From an archaeon (GTDB taxonomy: Archaea; Nanobdellota; Nanobdellia; Pacearchaeales; GW2011-AR1): a stretch of DNA of 64,000 nucleotides. The notes under the pieces are model-generated. The model made no database searches, was not told the DNA's origin, and saw only the letters and a list, made by a program, of their open reading frames with translations. The stretch lies in assembly GCA_018697035.1 (NCBI GenBank), contig JABHSE010000004.1:323300-387299 (forward strand), written 5' to 3'. The position numbers were made by a program, and so were the translations under genes. Below are positions 1 to 8,296 of the stretch, in pieces. Position 1 is the stretch's first letter. Every line of letters begins with the position of its first letter.

Positions 1-90
1 GTCAACATGATCAAACCCATGCCCATCACCATTCTCAAAATAAGGCAAAACATCTTTTCTCAAATCAGCAAAAAACTTCTCATTCATCAT
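1..90 (-). CDS. HD-domain phosphohydrolase, N-terminal fragment
   Basis: The reading frame starts at an ATG pair near base 90 and leaves the window, so only 30 residues are visible. The end, PYFENGDGHGFDHVD, resembles the first motif of HD-superfamily metal-dependent phosphohydrolases, where the paired H and D bind metal. The rest of the catalytic site is outside the window. The substrate cannot be judged. It lies downstream of the oxidase gene on the same strand, separated from it by a heptamer-hairpin element. Confidence 0.6.
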   Translation of the reverse strand, partial: MMNEKFFADLRKDVLPYFENGDGHGFDHVD

Positions 91-142
91 AATTCAAACC
101 TCAATTGCCCAAATCGTGAATCCAAAAGATTCACTCTCCCAC

Positions 143-190
143 TCCTAACCCCTAACACCCAACTCCCAACTTGAAAATCCCCGATTTTCA
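143..190. repeat. Heptamer element with hairpin at the 3' end of the oxidase gene
   Basis: Four C-rich heptamers (TCCTAAC, CCCTAAC, ACCCAAC, TCCCAAC) occupy 143-170. After one base comes a perfect 8-bp hairpin, TGAAAATC-CCC-GATTTTCA (172-190). The stop codon of the minus-strand oxidase gene lies inside the right arm. The arrangement matches the other heptamer elements of the window. Confidence 0.75.
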
Positions 191-1303
191 TATCACCTTC
201 CCCATATTAAACTTACCCCAGGGATCCGTCCTCTTCTTAACATTCCGCAAAATCTTCTGGTCATTAACCTCAACAAAACCTCTCTTCAACAACCCAATCC
301 CATGCTCACCCGAAACCTGCCCACCCAACCTCTTAACCAACTTCATCATCTCCGGAATCAATCTCTCTTGATCAATACTAAAGCAAGGATGAAGTATACC
401 AACACCAATATGCCCAAAAGTAGGTATACCATTAGCTTCAAGCCAACTCATTAACTTAGGAAACTTATCCAACATAACCTTCGGATCTTCAATCCTAGTA
501 TAACCTTCGCCCGCAACAAAAGGATAAGCCGCATCTCGCATCGCCATTACCTTATCATATTCATCACCCTTCAATTCCCCCTCGTCATTTTCATATTCAA
601 CAATCAAATAATACCCATCCTCTCCAAACCCAACACCCTTACTCATCATCTTATCCAAAAACTCCAACGACGAAACATCCCGCCTCATCTTCAACCTACG
701 AACTAACTCAACAACTTCAAGCAAACTCTCCAACCTAACCAAACTAGCACTCCGCTCCATCACAGGATTTAACTTCAAACAAGCCCGAACAACAACACCC
801 GTAATCCCTTCCATCCCAACATAATCACTCATCTCCGTAATCCCCTTCCTCTCGATATGTCCACTAGCATCCATAACCTCAACCCATTTAACCCAATTCG
901 AAGTCTTCCCATACTTAACACCCCGATTCCCAACAGCATCAGTCGCAATCATCCCACCAATAGTAGCAACCGCATGACTCGACGGCTTAATAGGAAACTC
1001 ACATCCCCACGGCCTAAGATAATCCTGCAAATCATCCAACACAACCCCAGCCTCAATCTCTACTACCCTCCGCTCCTTATTAAAATTAGAAATCCCAATC
1101 ATCTTAGACAAATCCAGAACAACCTCTCCCTGCGGAACAGCCCCACCAGCCAAACCAGTCCCAGCTCCACGAATCACAACTTTATTATTTCCCAAAACGG
1201 CATTCCGAACCTCACCTACATTCTTAGGATGCACAACATCCAAAACCTCTCCTTTCAGCCTAGACGCATCACTCCGATAACTCCCAAAAAAATCCTTCTT
1301 CAT
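188..1303 (-). CDS. FAD-binding 2-hydroxyacid oxidase/dehydrogenase, GlcD-like
   Basis: This is a flavoprotein of the glycolate oxidase/D-lactate dehydrogenase (GlcD, PCMH-type FAD) family, oxidising a 2-hydroxyacid to a 2-oxoacid. The N-terminal FAD domain shows RGAGTGLAGGAVP near residue 45. The C-terminal domain has the FGHIGVGILHP metal-binding histidine segment and SGEHGIGLLK before the end. At 371 residues it is shorter than bacterial GlcD (about 460-500), with a compact central region. Its ATG overlaps the stop of the upstream CCG-domain gene by 4 bp (ATGA), so the two are co-translated and probably form one oxidase complex. The true substrate is unknown. Confidence 0.85.
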   Translation of the reverse strand: MKKDFFGSYRSDASRLKGEVLDVVHPKNVGEVRNAVLGNNKVVIRGAGTGLAGGAVPQGEVVLDLSKMIGISNFNKERRVVEIEAGVVLDDLQDYLRPWGCEFPIKPSSHAVATIGGMIATDAVGNRGVKYGKTSNWVKWVEVMDASGHIERKGITEMSDYVGMEGITGVVVRACLKLNPVMERSASLVRLESLLEVVELVRRLKMRRDVSSLEFLDKMMSKGVGFGEDGYYLIVEYENDEGELKGDEYDKVMAMRDAAYPFVAGEGYTRIEDPKVMLDKFPKLMSWLEANGIPTFGHIGVGILHPCFSIDQERLIPEMMKLVKRLGGQVSGEHGIGLLKRGFVEVNDQKILRNVKKRTDPWGKFNMGKVI

Positions 1304-2028
1304 CTTTTCAAACCTCGCAATTTACCAAGAACAAAACTCGAAAACTCAATCGACTTATCACTCGCCGATTTCAAATTAGCATAACAAAGCCCACAAGGAG
1401 AAATAATCTTGCCGACCTCAGAATCAAAACTCTCAACTCTACTCTTAGCAATATCCTTAGCTAACTTTTCAAAATTCGCCCTCACTCCACCCCCCCCACC
1501 ACAACAAAGCGCACCCTCTCGATTAAACCTAGACTCAACAATCCTTCCACCCAACATTTCAATCACCTCCCTCGGCTCATCATAAATCCTCGAATACCTT
1601 CCCAAATGACAAGGATCATGATAAGCCACAACCTCACTCTCTCCCTTAAATCTCAACCCCTTCTTCTTCAGCCCTCGCAAAATAACAACCGTCGCATGTT
1701 CACAAGGAATATCCCAATCCCGAACCAACTTAGGATAAACATCATTAAACGTATGTAAACACGACGGACAATTGCTAATAATCTTCGTAATCCCTTTATC
1801 CTTAAAAATCTTCAAATTCTTTTCCGCCAACTTCTTAACATCCTTCTTATACCCAGCATTCAAAACTGGCAACCCACAACAAACCGCATCATCCAACATA
1901 ACAAAATCAATCCCCAACCGATTAAAAATCTCCTTATAATTCTCAAACTCCTCCTTCAAAACCCCCTTAGTAAGACATCCAGGATAATAAAGAACCTTCT
2001 CGCTTTTTAACCAAGAAAAAATTCCCAT
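1300..2028 (-). CDS. CCG-domain Fe-S oxidoreductase subunit (GlcF/HdrD/LutA-like)
   Basis: The 242-residue protein has two cysteine-rich CCG modules: YYPGC (about 14) with CCGLP (about 50) and NCPSC (about 87), then HDPCHLGR (about 137), CCGGGGG (about 173) and SPCGLC (about 209). Such modules bind an iron-sulfur cluster in heterodisulfide reductase HdrB/D and in glycolate and lactate oxidase subunits. No N-terminal ferredoxin domain is present, so it resembles LutA more than full GlcF. It is the electron-transfer partner of the overlapping flavoprotein gene. The start overlaps the stop of an upstream leader ORF (TAATG), which suggests translational coupling. Confidence 0.85.
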   Translation of the reverse strand: MGIFSWLKSEKVLYYPGCLTKGVLKEEFENYKEIFNRLGIDFVMLDDAVCCGLPVLNAGYKKDVKKLAEKNLKIFKDKGITKIISNCPSCLHTFNDVYPKLVRDWDIPCEHATVVILRGLKKKGLRFKGESEVVAYHDPCHLGRYSRIYDEPREVIEMLGGRIVESRFNREGALCCGGGGGVRANFEKLAKDIAKSRVESFDSEVGKIISPCGLCYANLKSASDKSIEFSSFVLGKLRGLKR

Positions 2029-2201
2029 TATAAATTAGTCCTCCAGTTAGCCGAACCCCGACCAGGCGCAAGCCGTCCCACCAGCGAAGCGTCCCACCAG
2101 CGAAGCGTCCCACCAGCGAAGCGTCCTTGAGGAACAAAATTCCTCACGCATCCAGGATAATAAAGAACCTTCTCGCCTATTAACCAACTCATCAATCCCA
2201 T
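2028..2201 (-). pseudogene. Truncated duplicate 5' end of the CCG gene, now a coupled leader ORF
   Basis: An ATG at 2201 opens a 57-codon frame whose first 18 residues (MGLMSWLIGEKVLYYPGC) nearly match the N-terminus of the adjacent CCG protein. The frame then enters a hairpin and the 16-mer array, translating as repeats of GRFAGG and TLRWWD type, and ends at TAATG, overlapping the start of the intact gene. A TATA-like stretch (about 2226-2240) lies 25-35 bp upstream. I read this as a partial tandem duplication whose copy was broken by the repeat element and kept as a leader. Confidence 0.6.
2060..2146. repeat. 16-mer array with hairpin (copy R1)
   Basis: A variant unit (ACCAGGCGCAAGCCGTCC) is followed by three units of ACCAGCGAAGCGTCCC (2080-2127, the last ending in T). 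A perfect 7-bp hairpin, TGAGGAA-CAAAA-TTCCTCA (2128-2146), follows with no gap. The same array occurs in the agmatinase and gatD genes and between gyrB and the next gene. Confidence 0.8.
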
Positions 2202-2250
2202 AACAAAAATAACAATCTACCCTACTTAAAATTTTATATACTAAACAACA

Positions 2251-2439
2251 CTAACCCAAACCATACTTAGTCAAGCGATCAACTACCTCAATATACCTAT
2301 CATTATCCACAAAAATCAAATCACTCAAATAACCAATAGCATCATCACAACTCACAAAATCAATATCTCCATAAAACAACTCCTTAGCAACAGTCGAAAA
2401 ACAACTACTATCGACAACTTCTTCAACACCACCAACCAT
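2251..2439 (-). CDS. Small hypothetical protein (62 aa)
   Basis: A 62-residue acidic protein with no recognised domain. Two cysteines are spaced too far apart for an obvious zinc motif. It has the G-rich coding composition of other minus-strand genes here, and a short AT-rich gap (2440-2469) separates it from the upstream hypothetical gene. Function unknown; the small size keeps confidence modest. Confidence 0.5.
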   Translation of the reverse strand: MVGGVEEVVDSSCFSTVAKELFYGDIDFVSCDDAIGYLSDLIFVDNDRYIEVVDRLTKYGLG

Positions 2440-2469
2440 ACATCAATAAACAAATAGAACTATATAAAT

Positions 2470-2835
2470 TTACTCAAGACTCTTCCCAGGAATATTTTTC
2501 AAAATATATTGCCCCTTCAAACCATCATACTCACCCAACAACCCATCAGCAAGCGACTTCAAACTCTTGGCATCTCCTTTACAATAAAGCCTAGCCCTAT
2601 CTAGTGCCACCGTTATGGCCAAAGCATTCAGGGTATTCCCAATCTCAACATTCTCCAAAAACCCACTAGCCTCCTCCGTTAACTTCTCAACAGAATTCCC
2701 ATGACAATAATCCCGACTCAAACCCTTACGCATATTGTCAAAACTCTCAACCGCACTCGGACACAACCGCACAGTATTAAACCCATCACTCCCCCCATAA
2801 TCAATTATCCTATGCCCATTCTCATACCCTTCCAT
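2470..2835 (-). CDS. Hypothetical protein
   Basis: I do not recognise this protein of about 121 residues. The start at 2835 (MEGYENG) is preferred over an ATG 21 bp further upstream, because the TATA-like box at about 2858-2876 lies 30 bp upstream of it, as expected for a leaderless transcript, whereas the upstream ATG would fall almost on the box. The sequence is soluble, mostly helical in character, with three scattered cysteines. Confidence 0.55.
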   Translation of the reverse strand: MEGYENGHRIIDYGGSDGFNTVRLCPSAVESFDNMRKGLSRDYCHGNSVEKLTEEASGFLENVEIGNTLNALAITVALDRARLYCKGDAKSLKSLADGLLGEYDGLKGQYILKNIPGKSLE

Positions 2836-2886
2836 AATAATTAGACAACAATACATTATTTAAGATTTTATATTCTCCACTACACA

Positions 2887-3921
2887 TCAAAAAAACCCAA
2901 GCAAACTCCCCGCCAATCCCAACATCACAATCCCCGCAGCCAACCGCATAAACCGCTTATTCCTCTGAACCCAACCATTCACAACCTCAACCTTAGCCCC
3001 CCGATAAACAAAATACGAAATCAAGATAAGCGGCAAAACAAAAATAAAATTATAAATAACCAAATAAACAACACCCTTCATTCCACTATTAGCAATCAAA
3101 GAAAGAATCGCCAAATAAATCCCACCCGTACACGGCAACTCAACCAACGCAACAAGCGTCCCCAAAATAATCAAACTAAAAAAAGTCCCCTTCCGAGCAT
3201 ATTTCTCTAGCCACGGCTTCACCCCCTTAGGAATAGCAAGACTAAAACCAACACCCTCGAAAAAGAAATCCTTAAACTCAACTAGGGCCATAGCCAAAAT
3301 AACAACCCCAATAAAAATCTTCACACCATCCAAAACCAAAAAATTCGAAGCAAACCTCATAATCCCAAAACCAGCCGCGAGATAAACCAAAAAAATAACT
3401 CCAGTATAAACCATCCCACTTCGAAGCGCTCTCTTAGCCGAACCCATAGAAAGCAAAACCGCCATCAAAAATAATAATACCCCAAATGCACAGGGATTAA
3501 TAGAATCAATTAAAGCAGCCCCAACAATGACCCACAAACTCAACTCTCCAAATTTCCGACTTCCGACTTCCGACTTCTTAAAATTAATAATAACATCCTT
3601 CAAATTTTCAATAATCGGACCATCCCCCATCAAATAAGAAAATTCACCTCCCTGCTTTATCACCAAAAACGGAATCTCCCCTGCCTCAACACCAAGCTTC
3701 TTTGCATAATCCAAATACCTCTCACGATTAACCGGACTCGTAACCTCATACTTAGTCAAACTTACACCCTCAATTCCAGAAACATTCTCCAAAATCCCAC
3801 TATCTGCAACAATCTGACAATGCGAACACGACACCGAATAAAAATACGAAACCTCCGTAAGAGGCACAGCCGAAACAAATCCTATCATCAACAAAAAAAA
3901 CAGCAATATAAATTTCTTCAT
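2887..3921 (-). CDS. Membrane thiol-disulfide protein: thioredoxin-like domain fused to a DsbD/CcdA core
   Basis: A signal peptide (residues 1-18) leads into an extracytoplasmic thioredoxin-like domain with the redox pair CSHC near 33-36. A short linker and six hydrophobic segments of the CcdA/DsbD electron-transfer family follow. The two conserved membrane cysteines are visible in INPCAFG and ELPCTGG. Proteins of this type carry reducing power across the membrane to secreted cysteine proteins, which fits the cysteine-rich surface proteins in this window. The interdomain linker (SEVGSRKFG region) is encoded by a small heptamer repeat. Confidence 0.8.
   Translation of the reverse strand: MKKFILLFFLLMIGFVSAVPLTEVSYFYSVSCSHCQIVADSGILENVSGIEGVSLTKYEVTSPVNRERYLDYAKKLGVEAGEIPFLVIKQGGEFSYLMGDGPIIENLKDVIINFKKSEVGSRKFGELSLWVIVGAALIDSINPCAFGVLLFLMAVLLSMGSAKRALRSGMVYTGVIFLVYLAAGFGIMRFASNFLVLDGVKIFIGVVILAMALVEFKDFFFEGVGFSLAIPKGVKPWLEKYARKGTFFSLIILGTLVALVELPCTGGIYLAILSLIANSGMKGVVYLVIYNFIFVLPLILISYFVYRGAKVEVVNGWVQRNKRFMRLAAGIVMLGLAGSLLGFF
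3554..3574. repeat. Three heptamers in the thioredoxin-CcdA linker
   Basis: Three identical TTCCGAC heptamers in tandem fall exactly in the linker between the thioredoxin and membrane domains. No clear adjoining hairpin is seen, so this may be a degenerate or simpler member of the heptamer family. Confidence 0.6.
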
Positions 3922-4029
3922 AAAATAACCTACAACTTTAACTTTAAAAACATTAAGTCGAAACTAGTTTCAAACAATTTTAATTTATGCCCCTAGTAAT
4001 CATGCAATGATTCGGGGTACTCTTCGAGC

Positions 4030-4106
4030 AGCAGACTTAGGCGAAGCGCAAGGTTGCAAAGCGTACAAGCGTACGTGAGCGTTCTCGCAACGAAGCATAA
4101 GTCGCT
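4030..4106. repeat. Three-stem hairpin element (copy A)
   Basis: Nested complementary segments GACTTA/TAAGTC, GGTTGC/GCAAC and GCGTAC/GTACGT (loop AAGC) form one long hairpin. A copy about 85-90% identical in its inner 49 bases lies at 49984-50048, and a structurally similar one with different stem sequences at 24740-24824. Here it begins 12 bp past the stop of the truncated dph2-like gene. It could be a transcript 3'-end structure, a processed small RNA or a dispersed repeat. Confidence 0.6.
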
Positions 4107-4117
4107 AGAAATTAAAA

Positions 4118-4381
4118 TTACCACTCCGAGTGCCCGAATTGAATTACCAAATCGCAATTACTATCCGGCAAATCACACGCCCCAAAACAATCCCCAAGCC
4201 AAATCATAACAACACAACCACACCGCTCTTCAATATAATCCACAAGCACAGGCCCCCAGGGCTTCAACCCATCAGGCAACTGTAACAAAACACTCTTCGC
4301 CTTACTCTTCTCAATCTCTGCAACAATCCTAGAAAGTTCCAATTCATACTTCTCTTCCAAATCCTCCAACCTATATTCCAT
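4118..4381 (-). pseudogene. N-terminal fragment of a Dph2-type diphthamide synthesis protein
   Basis: The 87 residues match the start of archaeal Dph2: SVLLQLPDGLKPWG, then GDCFGACDLPD with the first cluster cysteine, then VIQFGHSEW and a stop. Full Dph2 is about 340 residues and needs three cysteines from three repeated domains to hold its 4Fe-4S cluster, so this copy cannot be a complete enzyme. The break lies next to hairpin element A. The ATG at 4381 is 27 bp below a TATA-like box. Either a decaying gene or a retained single domain. Confidence 0.65.
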
Positions 4382-4413
4382 ACAAAAAACAAACACTCTC
4401 ACTTTTTAAAAAC

Positions 4414-4755
4414 TTATTCCTTAGGTGGTAAAGGCAATTTCAAAAATCCGGCAAGCTTTTCCAAATTCTTTCTGGCCTTATTAACATCTCTTCCTTTAGA
4501 CCACAATTTTAAATCGGGATAAAAATCTCCGGAATGCCAAAGCCTCCTCTGCATAACAAACCCACTCACACTATCATCATCAATCAAATAGCCCATAGCT
4601 TCACTATACCCAAAGGGACTAACAAGAACACCTTTCGACTTCAATATACTCTTAGCTTCCGTTATTCTTTCATGCCCAACATGAGTAACATTTCTAAAAT
4701 TTCTATGATGATCCCAGCACCCATAGCCATGATTCTGCGCCCAAACTTCTTCCAT
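4414..4755 (-). CDS. Hypothetical protein
   Basis: About 113 residues, rich in histidine and tryptophan near the N-terminus (GCWDHHRNFRN, THVGHE), with no family I can name. The start at 4755 is chosen because longer versions would run into the divergent aIF5B gene and across the shared promoter. It is divergent from aIF5B and upstream of the dph2 fragment on the same strand. Confidence 0.5.
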   Translation of the reverse strand: MEEVWAQNHGYGCWDHHRNFRNVTHVGHERITEAKSILKSKGVLVSPFGYSEAMGYLIDDDSVSGFVMQRRLWHSGDFYPDLKLWSKGRDVNKARKNLEKLAGFLKLPLPPKE

Positions 4756-4805
4756 AAGAACCACAACAAACCAAACTTTAAAAACAAATCTATACTCAAT
4801 CATAC
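4756..4805. promoter_or_regulatory. Bidirectional leaderless promoter
   Basis: The 50-bp gap between two divergent starts holds the AT-rich core CTTTAAAAACAAA, placed about 25 bp from both ATGs. It can serve as the TATA box in either direction, consistent with leaderless transcription of aIF5B and the small minus-strand gene. Confidence 0.45.
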
Positions 4806-6548
4806 ATGACAATCCGACAACCAATCGTAACAGTTGCAGGCCATGTAGACCACGGCAAAACAAGTATACTAGACAAAATTAGAGGAACCTCTATCCAAAC
4901 CGGAGAGGCAGGCGGCATTACCCAAAAAATCTCCTTCACAACTTTACCTAAAGAAAACATAGAGGAACGTGCAAAAAAAACCCTAGACAAATTCCAAATC
5001 CCTTTAGAAATCCCAGGCCTCCTCTTCATCGACACACCAGGCCACGCAGCATTCACAAACATGCGAAAACACGGCGGATCCCTAGCCGATATAGCAATCC
5101 TCGTAATAGACGTAAACGACGGAATCAAACCACAAACCGCCGAAGTATTACAAATTCTCAAAGCAAACAAAACACCCTTCATAATCGCCCTAAACAAAAT
5201 CGACAACATCTCAGGCTGGCAAACATCCAAAGACCTCCTCTCATTAAACTCGCTAGACACCCAGGCAGTCAACGTAAAGACAAACTTCGAAGAAAAATTC
5301 TACACAATAATTGGCAGTCTGCATTCCCACGGAATCACAGCAGACATGTACTCAAAAATCGAAGACTTCACAAAATCAGTAGCAATCGTCCCATGCTCAG
5401 CCGAAACAGGAGAAGGAATCAGCGAAATCCTAGCAATGATAACAGCCCTCTCACAGAAGTTCCTAAAAGACAAAATAATTTGTAAAGAACTTGGAAAAGG
5501 TGTAGTCCTAGAAGTCAAAAAAGACAAAAGGGGAAGCTTTCTAGAATGTATCTTCTACGACGGCTGCTTAAAAAACACCGACCAAATAGCAATCGCTTCT
5601 CTAGAGGGAGACCCAGTCACAACAAAAATCAGAACAATTCAAGAAGCCCTCCCCTTAAATAAAGGCTACCAAACAAGAGATTCCGTAACAGCAGCAACCG
5701 GCCTAAAACTCCAAATCAACACCAAAGAGGAGATTCTTCCAGGAATGCCAATCCAAGTAATCACAAAAGAAAATACTATTGAAAAAATAACCGAAGAATT
5801 CGAATCCGAAATCTCAGAAGAAATACAAACATCTAATTCAGGAATAATAGCAAAGGCAGACTCCCTTGGCTCTCTCCAGGCTCTAATGGTCCTCCTAAAA
5901 CAAGCCGGTATACCAGTCCTAAAAGCCTCAATCGGACCAATCTCAAAAAAAGACATCTACTCATGCAACGCAATCCAAGAAGAAGAAGACAAAGTGATAA
6001 TCGGATTCAATATCCAACAACTAGAAGAAACTCAAGATTTAGACGAAGTCGAACAAATCAAAATCATAACAAACGAAATAGTCTACAAACTAATCGAAGA
6101 CTTAGAAAAATACAAGGCAGCAAAATTACAAGAAATCGAAAAGAAAAAACTCTCCGAACTCCCAACAATTTGCAAACTAAAAGTATTGGACTTCTGTTTC
6201 AGAAACACATCCCCAGCAGTCTTCGGAGTAAAAATAGAAGCCGGAAACCTGAAAGCCCACGAAAGATTCATTAATACAAGCGATAAAAAAATCGGCCAAG
6301 TAAAAGAAATCCAACACGAAAAAAAATCAGTAAACAGAATTGAATCAGGCAAGGAAGTCGCAGTCTCAATGCCCGGAGTAAATTTCGAAAGACAATTAAC
6401 AATAGGCGAATTCCTTTACACAAACCTAGGCGAATCCCACTTCAGAAAATTCAAAGAACATAAAAACCTCCTATCATCAGAAGAAAAATCAATCCTCCAG
6501 GAAATAGCACAAATCAAAAGAAGAACAAGCGTAACCTGGGGAATCTAA
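4806..6548 (+). CDS. infB: Translation initiation factor aIF5B
   Basis: This GTPase joins the ribosomal subunits and helps position initiator tRNA. It shows G1 GHVDHGKTS, G3 DTPGHAAF and G4 NKID in the first 150 residues, followed by the beta-barrel domain II, the alpha/beta domain III and the final barrel domain IV. At 580 residues it is the normal archaeal length with no intein, although this gene often carries one in other archaea. The stop overlaps the stop of the convergent HAD gene by 3 bp. Confidence 0.96.
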   Translation: MTIRQPIVTVAGHVDHGKTSILDKIRGTSIQTGEAGGITQKISFTTLPKENIEERAKKTLDKFQIPLEIPGLLFIDTPGHAAFTNMRKHGGSLADIAILVIDVNDGIKPQTAEVLQILKANKTPFIIALNKIDNISGWQTSKDLLSLNSLDTQAVNVKTNFEEKFYTIIGSLHSHGITADMYSKIEDFTKSVAIVPCSAETGEGISEILAMITALSQKFLKDKIICKELGKGVVLEVKKDKRGSFLECIFYDGCLKNTDQIAIASLEGDPVTTKIRTIQEALPLNKGYQTRDSVTAATGLKLQINTKEEILPGMPIQVITKENTIEKITEEFESEISEEIQTSNSGIIAKADSLGSLQALMVLLKQAGIPVLKASIGPISKKDIYSCNAIQEEEDKVIIGFNIQQLEETQDLDEVEQIKIITNEIVYKLIEDLEKYKAAKLQEIEKKKLSELPTICKLKVLDFCFRNTSPAVFGVKIEAGNLKAHERFINTSDKKIGQVKEIQHEKKSVNRIESGKEVAVSMPGVNFERQLTIGEFLYTNLGESHFRKFKEHKNLLSSEEKSILQEIAQIKRRTSVTWGI

Positions 6549-7144
6549 TCACCAAAACCCTTAACACACGGAAGGATATCTTCAAAACTAGAAACTATCT
6601 TCTTAGGATTCCCCTTCTCCAACCTATGCCTCTCATGAAACCCAAAATCAACAGCTATACTACCAACTCCAACCTTATTCGCCTCCAATATATCCCCCAG
6701 TGTATCCGTCACAAACACGCAATTATTTTCATCAAGACCATGCTCATCAAAAAGAATTTTAAATTTTTCAATCTTAGACTTATGTGTCTCAACTCCCAAG
6801 ACCCTCTCGAATAAATGCAAGATATCATTATTCTCCAAATAATTATTCAGCACCACTTCTTCATTCGAAGAAATTATAAACAACTCATATTCATCTTTTA
6901 ATTTTAACAACTCATTCCTTATATCTTCTTTAATCTCCAGATCCTCAAATTCCTTTCTCTGCAACTCAAAAAATTCACTATACGATTCTGGAGTTATAGT
7001 TTTATCTTTGTAAATATTCCCGTTAAAAATATCCTTATATTCATCTAGCGATATATCATTCTTAGAAACCTTCCTGTTAATACCATAGGCAATATCTAAC
7101 GTATCATGAATAACCCCATCAAAATCAAATATAACAGCCTTCAT
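6545..7144 (-). CDS. HAD-superfamily phosphatase (paralogue 1)
   Basis: The N-terminus has the HAD nucleophile motif AVIFDFDGVIHDT. The middle has the second motif in FIISSN, and the third region ends in CVFVTDTLGDILEANKVGV with the acidic pair. The 199-residue size suits a small phosphoglycolate-phosphatase-like enzyme; the substrate is unknown. The start at the MKAVIF methionine is chosen because a longer frame would overlap the upstream gene. A second HAD gene at 26300-26890 is clearly homologous along its whole length. Confidence 0.85.
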   Translation of the reverse strand: MKAVIFDFDGVIHDTLDIAYGINRKVSKNDISLDEYKDIFNGNIYKDKTITPESYSEFFELQRKEFEDLEIKEDIRNELLKLKDEYELFIISSNEEVVLNNYLENNDILHLFERVLGVETHKSKIEKFKILFDEHGLDENNCVFVTDTLGDILEANKVGVGSIAVDFGFHERHRLEKGNPKKIVSSFEDILPCVKGFGD

Positions 7145-7190
7145 TAGAATCTCTATAATAATGAACTTATAAATATATTTGAAAACCCAG

Positions 7191-7520
7191 TCAGACATAA
7201 GCTTTACTAACAATAAATTCAATATTCTTATTCAAACCACTAAGGTTCTCAACTTCCCTGTCCTCATCGTAAACCATTCCAGACAGCTCCTTAATTAAAG
7301 TAGGCTCAGGAACACCATTATAATTTATCAAAGAAGTATCTTTAAGATAGCCACAACAAGTAGCAACATCTCCAACATCAATAATCGCCAAATCCAAATC
7401 CAAAAGACTCGCTCTAGCCAAATAGGCAACACATTCCATATCTTCCACTTTAAATTCTACGGGTTTCAAATGACTAAACCAAACCCTGTTTTCATTACTA
7501 AGATACTCCAATGTTTTCAT
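7191..7520 (-). CDS. Hypothetical protein
   Basis: A 109-residue soluble protein without recognised motifs, in tandem upstream of the HAD gene. The ATG at 7520 is preceded by AT-rich sequence with a plausible TATA box. Unknown function. Confidence 0.5.
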   Translation of the reverse strand: MKTLEYLSNENRVWFSHLKPVEFKVEDMECVAYLARASLLDLDLAIIDVGDVATCCGYLKDTSLINYNGVPEPTLIKELSGMVYDEDREVENLSGLNKNIEFIVSKAYV

Positions 7521-7596
7521 TCAATAACAAGTCCAATTTCCTATTTAATACTTTAGATACAACAATACATATAAAGATCCCATTCCTCCAAGCACA

Positions 7597-7695
7597 ATGA
7601 AACCAAATAGAATAACAAAAACCGCCAAGTCATACTCCCAACTCCTAACTCCTAACTCCCAATCGCACCAGAGGTGCTCTCCATGCACCGCCTAA
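7597..7695 (+). CDS. Upstream ORF overlapping the exonuclease start
   Basis: A leaderless-style ATG lies about 25 bp after the TATA-like box CATATAAAG (7568-7576). It reads 32 codons through the heptamer tract and hairpin and ends inside the exonuclease gene, in a different frame. It may be the old exonuclease start, put out of frame by the insertion, or a short regulatory ORF. Confidence 0.4.
   Translation: MKPNRITKTAKSYSQLLTPNSQSHQRCSPCTA
7636..7677. repeat. Heptamer element with hairpin at the exonuclease start
   Basis: Four heptamers (TCCCAAC, TCCTAAC twice, TCCCAAT) at 7636-7663 are followed after one base by the hairpin GCACC-AGA-GGTGC (7665-7677). The right arm contains the possible GTG start of the exonuclease. 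Confidence 0.75.
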
Positions 7696-8234
7696 TAATC
7701 GACACCGAAACAACCGGACTCTCCCCACGCTTCAACAAAACCCTAACAGTCGGACTTCTTCTAATCGACGTCGAAAAAACCCACCTCAACATCCTCGACC
7801 AAAACCACATCTTCGTCAAACATAACAACTACAACTCCCAATCAGAAGCAATGAAAGTAAACAAAATCGACCTAGAACAACATACACTAAAAGCAGTTCA
7901 TCCCCCAAGAGCCTGCGGCCAAATAAACTCATTCATACAAAAAAACGCAATACAAACAACTCCAATCGTCGGACATTGCATCCACTTCGACAAAGGCTTC
8001 CTATCAGCCCTATTCCAACAAGGCGAAACAAACTCCCTACTCCACACGGAATCAGAAGACACAATGAGTATATGGAAAAACCTACAAAGACAAAATCTAA
8101 TCCCTTCTCATTTAAGAGCAACACTAGGAACTCTAGCAACTCACTTCGACATCGACTACACAAAAGCCCACGACGCCCTAGCCGACTGCCACATCACAGC
8201 AAAGATCTATCACAAAATGTTAACTCTCCAATAA
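7683..8234 (+). CDS. DEDDh 3'-5' exonuclease, DnaQ/RNase T-like
   Basis: The protein opens with Exo I, LIIDTETTGLSP, has Exo II in the VGHCIHFDKGFL segment and Exo III-epsilon HDALADCHITAKIY with the catalytic histidine and final aspartate. These mark a DnaQ-type exonuclease acting on DNA or RNA 3' ends. At about 183 residues it is a stand-alone nuclease domain. The start is uncertain: an ATG at 7683 or a GTG at 7674 lies within or just after the repeat hairpin, and the natural promoter points to an out-of-frame ATG at 7597. Confidence 0.85.
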   Translation: MHRLIIDTETTGLSPRFNKTLTVGLLLIDVEKTHLNILDQNHIFVKHNNYNSQSEAMKVNKIDLEQHTLKAVHPPRACGQINSFIQKNAIQTTPIVGHCIHFDKGFLSALFQQGETNSLLHTESEDTMSIWKNLQRQNLIPSHLRATLGTLATHFDIDYTKAHDALADCHITAKIYHKMLTLQ

Positions 8235-8296
8235 ACTTATAAACCAAAAATCCGAAACAACATTACAATTATAAGCTGAGGAAAAGGTAAATCCTA

